Of a stretch of DNA of 64,000 bases, positions 55,921 to 64,000 are shown piece after piece. The notes under the pieces are model-generated. The model ran no database searches and was not told the DNA's origin. It saw only the letters and a program-made list of their open reading frames with translations. The stretch lies in assembly GCA_023053545.1 (NCBI GenBank), contig JAKZAN010000004.1:6944001-7008000 (forward strand), in the 5' to 3' direction. Position numbers and translations under genes: made by a program. Every line of letters begins with the position of its first letter. Position 1 is the first letter of the stretch. This DNA comes from Lepidurus packardi. Its lineage: Eukaryota; Arthropoda; Branchiopoda; Notostraca; Triopsidae.

Positions 55921-57472
55921 TTAACCTGCTATGCCCGGGTACCTATTCCTGCCATCGGTTCCTTCTTCGTTTCTAAGCGGCGTAGATTTCGATTTCAGTG
56001 TCCTTCGAAGAAACGCCAGCAGTTCAGGTGTGACGGCTTTAACTCCAGCAGGCTCGAGACCAGGTCGGATGCGGTCGCGTGGGTTATGTCCATACTTGTT
56101 GCCGGTAATGCCGCGGTGCAAGCCATCATCGTTTAGAGTATTGTGTTGGGAGCTGCCCTGACTGGTTTGGTGGTCTTGGTATGGTCGTTTGTTGACCGGC
56201 TTGGTCAAGGGCCTGTCATAATAGTCGGAGAAACTTGGACCATGGCTTGGAGCAAATTCAGACGAAGCTAAACCGGCGTGAGCAAATTCCGGGTACTGGA
56301 AGTATCCGTCGTCGAAGTCAGGCGGTCCGTAGTTCACATCGTAAGGACGTTTGTAAGGCTGTTTACCATGATTGTTATAGCTGGAGCCTAAGCTGTGCAC
56401 GCCGACTGGGTCGTATCCATGGTCTCCAGGGAATCGGACCCGCGTAGGACTGACCACGGAGTAATCGTAACTCCAGTTGTCATCATCGTACAGAGCCGGG
56501 TAGCGAGGTAAACGGATATGGGTGGCACTTGACGCCGCTAAATGGACCATCGCCGTGGGTTCCTCGATATCATGGTCTTCAAGAAGGGCACGAGCCTCTT
56601 TGATCCCATCATCGCTCTGGGCTAAGGAAGCCCATAGTAGGCAGGTAATCTACAAGGAAATTTTAAAAGAACATCAATCTACGTGGAAAAGTTTATTATA
56701 AAAAACTAGTCTACGAGGTGTAGGTAGCCTATTCCTGTTAAGCGAGTTCCGAATAAGTAACGTTGAACTCTTAACTGTAAAACCCAAAGTCGACGGACAT
56801 AGAAGTTCAAGTCGGATGTGTCGCCAAAGCTTACTGGATCGAAAAGCAGCAAAAAGGTAGAAACGAACCGGTTATGAGGAGAAAGCTTTAGAAAATTATT
56901 TACGGAACAAGGAACTTCAAAACTTTTCGAGATGCTGGGCTATGATTATCTAGAGCGAGCGTGATTACTTTGTCAGTAGCGCTCGCGTTCGCCAACCTTG
57001 GACACCAAAAAAGTTTCACTTGCCCTAGAAACTGCTATGTGCAAACATTTTCTAGTCTCCCTTCCAAACCACCGAGTATTAGACAGCTTTAATGGGATGC
57101 GTTTTGAAAAGTGAAAATGTCCACTATGACATTGCAATATTTATGAAAATTTAAATGTACGATACATAATTTTACAAAACTAGGAATTGTAGTGCCATGT
57201 ACATTATTTTCTTTAAAATATTAAAAATTTTAACAGCCGGTTTCTTGCAAAGCCTTACATTTTCTGTTTTAATATTGTAATTTTCCAATTCTTTATTGAA
57301 TGAAAGGTACCATGTACATTACCAGAAACTTTTTGCAGTGCACTGGAAACTAACTTGAACTCTACGGTATAATTTGATTAATTTTTGCTACTTTTCAGTT
57401 TTTTGGGAATACGTTACAGAGGTTAATTTTAATTTCAAACTCCATACTCACTGTTAACTTAAGCCGCTGCAT
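55921..57472 (-). CDS. Orphan secreted protein with signal peptide, Tyr/Pro/Asp-rich
   Basis: Two exons (57472-57452 and 56649-55921; intron 802 bp, GTGAGT donor, TTGTAG acceptor) give 249 residues. The N-terminus MQRLKLTITCLLWASLAQS is a typical signal peptide split across the intron. The mature chain is hydrophilic, rich in Tyr, Pro, Asp, Gly and His, with no Cys pairs, no membrane segment and no known domain. Two KRPY sites (after YKRPYDVNYGPP and VNKRPYQDH) could be dibasic cleavage sites. The last 40 residues hold a predicted helix (TPELLAFLRRTLKSK). It could be a cuticle, matrix or prepropeptide protein; I cannot decide. The start choice is supported by the signal peptide that only appears when the 21 bp exon is joined. 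Confidence 0.7.
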
Positions 57473-60050
57473 TTTCCGGCAACCGGATTTAATTGAAGGA
57501 ACAAAAGAAATAGCGTCGAATTTAAACAAGCTTCAAGCTTGAGAAGATTCTTTCACTTCTAAGGGAGACAGTGGCAAACTAACGGTTGACTCTTAACAGT
57601 TTTACACTAAAAATGCCTTCCTTTCGATGAAAAAGAAGAGCGGTTCCAGTTCTACTTCCTTGGCTTACAAGAATCGCATTGGAACTGAGCAGGTTGTCTT
57701 CTACTACCGAACTTTTCTACCCTTAAGACAGGAACAACACAACAAGAGCCTTCTTGGTCACCGTTGCCTGTCAATTCATGTAACTTCTTATCCAACTCAA
57801 AAAGTCTCTGAGGCTCAGATTTCGAACCTACACAAAGAAGGGCCAAAGAATGATAACTGACTCGGCAGGTTTTCTTCCTTCTTTGCACCTAAAATCCCCC
57901 ATAAAACTACTGTACTTCCTTTCTAAAACTACTCTCTACCTTTCCCGCTAATGAGTACACGTAAGACTCAGGATAAGGAAAGGAAAACTTGCTTATATAA
58001 ATCGTTTATTTGAACATCTGAGCATTTACGATGTATCTAGCTTTCGTATTTCGCACCACAGCAATTCATCTTGTCGTGGATCAGAAGAATCTTCGATGAT
58101 TCAGTACTACGAAACAAAAGCTTCACCAAAAAGTATCTTGCGGTCACAGCGGTCACCTTAAAAGTAAAGGTGAATTGGAAGCAGGTTATGAGAAAAGAGC
58201 AAAACTTGTATTGAGTCAACAGTACATTCTGGAAATCTCGCAAAAAAGTAGTCTGAAAAGCCTTTTTAGTCGATCACGTTACGATTTTTGCTTGAAAGGG
58301 TAAGGAGAAAGGGGAAAGTTTTCCTAGTACAAGTGAAGTGTGAGCTTGCGTGATGACATATAAAATAGCGACATACTGGTTGGATTAATTTTAATCACCT
58401 GTATGCACGCCTGGGTGCTTTCCGGTAAAGGAAAATGGTAACGCACGCCCCACCAAGCTTTTTTTTTATTATATCTTTATTTTTCTTTTTTGTCAAATTT
58501 GTCATTGTATATGTTATGAATCAGGTAGGTCGCACAGAGACCTTCAGAAGGAAAGTTAAGTAATTAGGACACATTTTTTTAGCATTTAAGTACAGTATTG
58601 TTTCGCTCCACGACTATATTGCTTCTTCCGTTGGACGGAAGCCTGATGAACATCATTTCGTTCCGTTAGCTCGTCCTTGCGAATCCCTGTTGGTCACACA
58701 CGTGATTTAGGGGACACACCGGAACTTCGCTGTGTTTTCTGCAAGATTCGGATTTCTCGTGTGGTCTGACCCGCAAAAAATACAAATAAAAAAATACCAC
58801 ATAGTAAGCAGAATACTTTAACTTCCTGCCAATCAGTAACACGACCAACCACATTTCACTTGATCGGTTGGAAACGCCCGAAACTGGTTGACATGAAATT
58901 ACTGAGGCTTTCTCACGAAATGCTTTTGTTTTCGTATTTATAGCTCTTAAGTATTACATTTCATTCAATGCAAAAATAAAGTTCACCCCATAGAAAAAAA
59001 ACTTCCAGGAATAAAATCATTCATAAATATTTTCCCACAGCTCCGTCACGACGCAACGTGAGTACTTATAATGGGGTTAGAAAAGCAGCAAGGTTTTTCG
59101 TTAAACTATCCGATAATTTGTCTGACCCTCTTTCCTATTTTTCTTTTATTTAAGTAATTCAAGCGAAAGTGGTTGAGGTGACCTTTACGTGAAAGGGGTT
59201 TTGTAAGCAATAGCTTTTCTTTTTTATTTAAATCCATAAACTATTCCGTCCCCGTTATTTTTGCTTAACTATACTGGTAAATGCGATTTCAAAGACTAAC
59301 AAGATTATTTAAAGTCGCTGTCAGTTTTTGGGGAGTGGAAAGAGATGAAAAAGAGTTGTGCATATGTTTATGTATAAGGTTTTTTCCTCGTGAGTTTCGT
59401 TAGTTAGATTAGTTCCGCACGTTCTTTTTTTTGCATTTCAAGGGTACTTGTACACATTTCTTGAGAATTACGAGGGGAAAAGAAATCGGATTTGCTTTCT
59501 ATCTCGACGTCTGTGACTGAAATGGATGCATTGGAGTTTTTCCCGTGTAAGAATAAAAAATAAAACCTCACTTTTCCTGGATTTGTTTTCTTTGGCTTAT
59601 CTGATTTTTTTTTAAAGACCGCGATTATACTTTTCAAAGGAAAGAGTTATTCGAGTGCGAAAGTGCTGCAATTGTCAATGTCAGGGGGAAATCGTGCCTT
59701 GGCTTGCCTTATAACAGAACATGGTCTTAAGATTTGAATCTGGATTCTTTTGTACTCCAATTTCTACTTTCACTTACACTTGTCTGCCAGCGTCTCCAGC
59801 CCTGAACTGTGCAACTCCACAACACGTCGCGACCGTTAACTTCGGGCACTTCGGCACAGCACGAGATCTTCAATGTCTATTGCCCTAATTTTGGGTTAGA
59901 TTTTAATGCGTGGAAGCGTTTAACGGTCTCAAGAAGGACGTTTGATATATTTTTACGCCCTTTTATACTTACAATTATGGTACCGCGGATTTGCCACGGT
60001 GGGAAGCTATAAATTACTTTGGATAGTAATACAATGCACTGCAACATGTA
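57473..60050. other. Intergenic, no gene recognised
   Basis: About 2.6 kb of AT-rich sequence with short open frames only. The minus-strand frame at 57652-57888 (78 codons, several Cys) and plus-strand frame at 57627-57860 overlap each other and show no family pattern; the region may hold 5' UTR or promoter of the secreted-protein gene. Long T runs occur near 58460-58490. Confidence 0.35.
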
Positions 60051-60752
60051 CAAATGGGTGGTCGGTTAACGAAGGGATCGGATAACGAACAGACCGGATA
60101 ACGAACACTTTTTTGTGCGCATTTTTATGATCGGATAACGAACACCTAACAGAACCAATACGGTCTCCGGTTAAAAACCCGGAAATAGAAAATGACACTG
60201 TTGTGTAATATCTTTGCAAAACGTTCTCCTGAAAAGAATGACAAACAGGTATAATTCGAATTAAAAATTGGTAGTTGGATTGGTAATGAATTAGGTAAGG
60301 TTAGCTTGGATGAGAATCGTTAAAAACTTGTAATTTATTTAACTCCATTAGCTGAAAAAAATTACTTGTTCGAAAAATTTGACAGCGGGATACATTACAC
60401 CTATCTGTCACTAAGTACGAAGAACGTGTTGCACAGAACAAACACAAGAAGAAGCGACGCTGTGTGTAAGATTTGTCAACACGTTCTTCTGAATATTGTT
60501 ATTACATATTGTAATATTAAGTTTTACTATCATATATTATTACATACCATTTGTATTATTACGTGTTGAATTATTGTTATTACATATAAATAAACGGAAT
60601 AAGAATTTAAATGATTTTTTATTTTTTTTTGTGTCTCCGGAACGAATTAATCAAATTCCCATTAAAGTCAATGGTAAATCGATAATCGGTTAGCGAACAT
60701 ATTTTTGGAACGGATTATGTTCGTTAACCGATCACCGTTCACCGATCACCGT
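60051..60752. mobile_element. Non-autonomous pogo/Tigger-like (Tc1/mariner) element
   Basis: The left end carries GGTCGGTTAACGAAGGGATCGGATAACGAAC (shown in parts: GGTCGGTTAACGAA and GATCGGATAACGAAC at 60060-60090), and the right end reads, in reverse complement, CGGTGATCGGTTAACGAAC and CGATTTACCATTGAC followed by a TTAATGGGAA motif. Repeats of the GGTTAACGAAC unit near both ends and the TTCGTTCC motif are typical of Tigger-derived MITEs. The 700 bp contain no transposase. Flanking TA dinucleotides are present at both ends, but the exact borders are uncertain. Confidence 0.6.
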
Positions 60753-63354
60753 ATATAAAACGTGGAAAGTAGACACAAGTATAAGAACCGGGTTTTGTTT
60801 ATTGTTGTTGTGTTTGAGCACTACGTGCCGCCTCTTGCTGAAGCACTAGAACGCGGAACTTGTTAGAAATCGAAGATGTCCGAATTCGTTTTTATTTTAT
60901 TTTATCATATGATTAGAAAAGTAATTTATGATAATTAAATATTAGCTTATATTACAGTTATTACGAAGCCATCGTATTGTAGCGCTTCAGAGTACTTGGT
61001 TTCTTGTTTTTTTTGCGTATTTAAAAAAATTTCTATATAAGCGTCACGTATAAGAAAGAAAGGGAATGCGCCATTACGTGTAAAATAAGAAGAAAAAAAG
61101 TCCCTATTCCTGTTGTAGGTTATAGGCTTTAAATTTTTTATGAAACAAGTTACACATTCATATTCCTATCACCATCCTTCGCCGGGCTTTAGCAAACAAT
61201 ATTTTTCTTTTCATTAGGATTGTAGAAGGATTTTTGCTTTCTTTAACAATCATAGCGTTATACATCTAAGGCGGGAAAGAAAAAAAAAGTCGTTTATCTA
61301 ATACATTTGTGTCGGACAACATCCAATGGGTGACATTTCATCTGTAAAGGAATTCTTTAAATACCCCGTTGCTAGCGAACGTTTGATTCGGGTCGCATTC
61401 TTCTCCCGAATTTCGACGAAAAAATTCAGGACATTGTTTCGGAATCCGATAAAGAGATCAGGAGAGATAAAGAAAGAGAGAGAGAAAACCATTTGGACAA
61501 GAATACAAGTCGAAATAAAGATCTGTGTACCCACGACCTTAGTAATAGTGATCGTCGTATCCTATTCCGGAAAGATATGCAAATCTTACGAATATCATGT
61601 TTGAAGCCTATTGTTAAGTAAAAGCGAACCTGTAGGTATCTTAGCCGAAAAAAAACACGAGAAATTGAATTCTTATAATGAAAGGATATGGGATAATCCT
61701 TATTCAAAAATCAAAGGGACAGAAGAAACGTATTTGGATTATCATTTTTCGGCATATAGTTAGTTGTACGAGACATAGAGTTGGCTAACCTGTTGTTGTT
61801 CGGATAACAAATCATTTTGCAGAATCCGTGTCTAAGCGAAGGCCCGCAACTTGACGGACGGACAAGAACTTTCGGAAAAATGTTCGGGTTCCGTTTTTCA
61901 ACGACTGTTGAAACGTTACTGCAAACACATCCCTTGCCTGCCTTCCAGAGCATTTGAAGTAAAACGTTTAGCTTATCTCATTGGAAAACCTACTGTGTAG
62001 AAAATAACTAACTCACAGGTTTCTGACGTGCAATCACAACACGTGATGGGTATCCCATGGGTTCGAATAGATTGGATCGTAGCAAAGCCAACGTGAAAGG
62101 AAAAATGCTTTTTGCCACGGCTTACGAAGTATTGCATCGCGAACTTCAATTCGAATTGGTTCAACGTGGTACCCTTTATTCTCCGGAAATACTATTGGCA
62201 ATTGGGCAACTAGAGATCCAATAAGTGGAGAAATCATTGGTATGAAGAGGCTCAGTATGGGAATTCTCAATTCCGTATGAAAAATTAAAGTGCAATACTC
62301 AAAGAATTGCTTAGATAATTAACGATATTCTCATCCGCTTTTCCGCTTTTTTGCCAGTTATACGGTGGCACTAGTATCTGCAAACAGTCTTGGCGCAAAT
62401 TGGGCCGTGGACAAATCCGGAAATATAAAACAAAAGTGAATAATTTGTATACAATTTCTTATACTATATACTCATTGTATAATACATGCAACTTTTCGCG
62501 CTGTTTTAGGAGGCAGATATGATCGTGGTACCGATGGCCTTAAGTAACAAGCGATTTCAATTTCTGGGATACTCGTAAGCGTTTTATTTCTCACGAAGTT
62601 CGATCATGACACCTTATCTGACCGAAAAACTAACTTACGTTTGCATGACCATGTAAAGTGCGACCTAACCCAAAGTTGTGCTTTCTGGCTGCTTTTTGGC
62701 AGTTATATAAATATCCGATTTATCTAAATGAGGTTTTCAATGTATACAATGTTAAACGTGTCCAAACATAATTGCGAATTTTGTTTTCATAAAGTTTTCA
62801 TGAAGCAAATTAGGTTCCTGCATGAACACAACAGCCTCGAATATGCCCCTATCTTCTGGGGCATCTTCACTCGGAAAAGAAAACGAACAGAAATACAGGT
62901 CAGGTATTACATTGGGGAGGAGGAAGTAATGCATAAAGTGTAGGTGGGAGTTGTGTACTAGTTCATATAAACATTTGTGAACATTACTTTTTTGTTTTGT
63001 TCCCTTACGGCGTGTAATGTCAACGAATGCCCACGTAAGCTATACTATTTAATTTAGCGGAACAGAGGTTACGCGTCTTACACACAATATCTCAGAAAGG
63101 CAGCGGATAAGATGGTTAGAACCAAACAATAAAACCATTTTCTTATCCTTACCGGCATTTTTGTTTATCCTTACTATATAGCGTTGAATTTCTTACGAAG
63201 TAAATTACAGATTCATATTCCCATTAGAAGCCATCGCTGAGGTGATTTTTTCTCTTACTGGGAACGCATTTCTTTTTTTTTTCTGCTACCATTTCTTTAG
63301 TGAATCATAGGCTTATAAAAAATTTGAGTTAAGTCAAATAATAACATTTTGATA
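60753..63354. other. Intergenic, AT-rich, with short unassigned open stretches
   Basis: No complete gene is seen in 2.6 kb. Between about 61320 and 62290 several short open stretches occur on both strands with protein-like charged composition (for example plus strand 61379-61621), which stand out from the flanking AT-rich sequence and suggest the remains of an old coding element of unknown type. I found no domain, no ends and no splice sites. Confidence 0.3.
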
Positions 63355-63362
63355 ATCTATAT

Positions 63363-63678
63363 CAGGGCTGTCCAACTAGCGGCCCACGGGCCGGATCCGG
63401 CCCCCGAGAGGTTTTAATCCGGCCCCCAATCACTTGGACAAAAGTATTTGGAAATTTACACCATCACATGTATTAAATTTGCTACACTTTTGCCAGAAGT
63501 GTAGCGAAGGAATAAAATATCTTCGAGTAATCGCAGAAAACTTGAAAAGTCGAAAGCTTACATGTTATTCTATCAAAAGTATATGATGCCCTTCCCCGTT
63601 AACGGACTTAGTACGGCCCCCGGGTTGATGCTTGAGTAGTATCGTGGCTCTCAATGGTTCAGAAGTTGGACAGCCCTG
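63363..63678. mobile_element. hAT-type MITE with perfect 8-bp target duplication
   Basis: The element begins CAGGGCTGTCCAACT and ends AGTTGGACAGCCCTG, perfect 15 bp inverted repeats of the hAT (Charlie-like) type. It is flanked by the 8-bp direct repeat ATCTATAT at 63355-63362 and 63679-63686. The GGCCC-rich subterminal blocks (63381-63427 and near 63613) are also typical. It is 316 bp long with no coding capacity. The clean ends and duplication point to a fairly recent insertion. Confidence 0.92.
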
Positions 63679-63831
63679 ATCTATATGACTCTTTTTGAGA
63701 GCCAACGCCCAATTCATGGCACTGCATCGAGTAAAAATAAACCTTAACTACAAGGAGTCAGCGGACATTCAGATATGGTTTGCAGTCTTCTTCCGTAATT
63801 CGGTCCTGAACAAAGACGAGCTTAAGTCGAA

Positions 63832-64000
63832 ATGAGGAAGTTCATGGTCTTGAACTTACTGTCCGCGGTATTCTGTTGCGTAGGACTTCAATGGCTGACG
63901 TTCAATCTCTTAGCCGAGGCAAAACCAAGTGTGACAGCGAATTTCGGCCTGGACAAAGTTTTGTCTCAGTTGCAGTTGAGAGCAAAAGAGGAAACATATT
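63832..64000 (+). CDS. Start of a secreted or membrane protein, cut by the window end
   Basis: An ATG at 63832 opens a frame that runs to the end of the window (56 codons). The first 30 residues begin MRKFMVLNLLSAVFCCVGL, a short basic start followed by a hydrophobic core, and an A-E-A or similar cleavage region, so a signal peptide is likely. The following residues are hydrophilic (LDKVLSQLQLRAKEE). I do not recognise the family from this fragment. Confidence 0.55.
   Translation, partial: MRKFMVLNLLSAVFCCVGLQWLTFNLLAEAKPSVTANFGLDKVLSQLQLRAKEETY

Overview
The window is nuclear DNA from an arthropod, read from the gene content and architecture. Genes are built of many short exons with mostly 50-100 bp GT-AG introns. 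A muscle troponin T with a glutamate-only C-terminal tail, a Gab/Dos-type adaptor and the other orthologues all fit an arthropod; I cannot name the order. There is no bacterial, plasmid or phage content, and I found no rRNA, tRNA or CRISPR.

Layout, left to right: tail of an unknown + strand gene (1-230); a CRAL-TRIO lipid-binding protein (-, 491-1353), sharing a 552 bp divergent promoter region with HPF1 (+, 1906-3306); an ARHGAP6-type RhoGAP (-, 3668-10039); the Golgi GTPase Arl1 (-, 12820-13623); calpain-15/small optic lobes (-, 14648-18676), divergent from a Gab/Dos adaptor (+, 19142-21983); the exosome nuclease Dis3 (-, 22393-25967), divergent from a two-domain Myb/SANT-like protein (+, 26553-28329) that meets a HARBI1-like protein tail to tail (-, 28444-29802). 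A 5.26 kb DNA element with 165 bp terminal inverted repeats (29941-35204) follows. It carries one intact seven-exon gene and no recognisable transposase. Then come troponin T (-, 35881-43105), a ZnT1-like protein (+, 44877-47068), a class II PI3-kinase (-, 47368-54238), an orphan secreted protein (-, 55921-57472) and the start of another secreted protein (+, 63832-64000).

Most genes are single-copy housekeeping or signalling genes and do not form a pathway cluster. Several act in related processes (Arl1 and class II PI3K in endomembrane traffic; Gab, RhoGAP and PI3K in receptor and cytoskeletal signalling), but nothing here suggests they are grouped for that reason. Mobile DNA is concentrated at 26.5-35.2 kb and in short non-autonomous elements at 46.3, 54.5, 60.1 and 63.4 kb.

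The points most worth attention are: (1) the long-TIR element with an unclassified gene; (2) troponin T with three separate tandem-duplicated, length-matched exon pairs; (3) the Myb/SANT plus HARBI1-like pair, with intact frames but replaced catalytic acids; (4) a ZnT1-like transporter that has lost most of its zinc-site residues. Exon boundaries were read by eye from splice consensus, reading-frame phase and family similarity; phase sums close for every multi-exon gene except the PI3K, whose exons I did not sum exactly.
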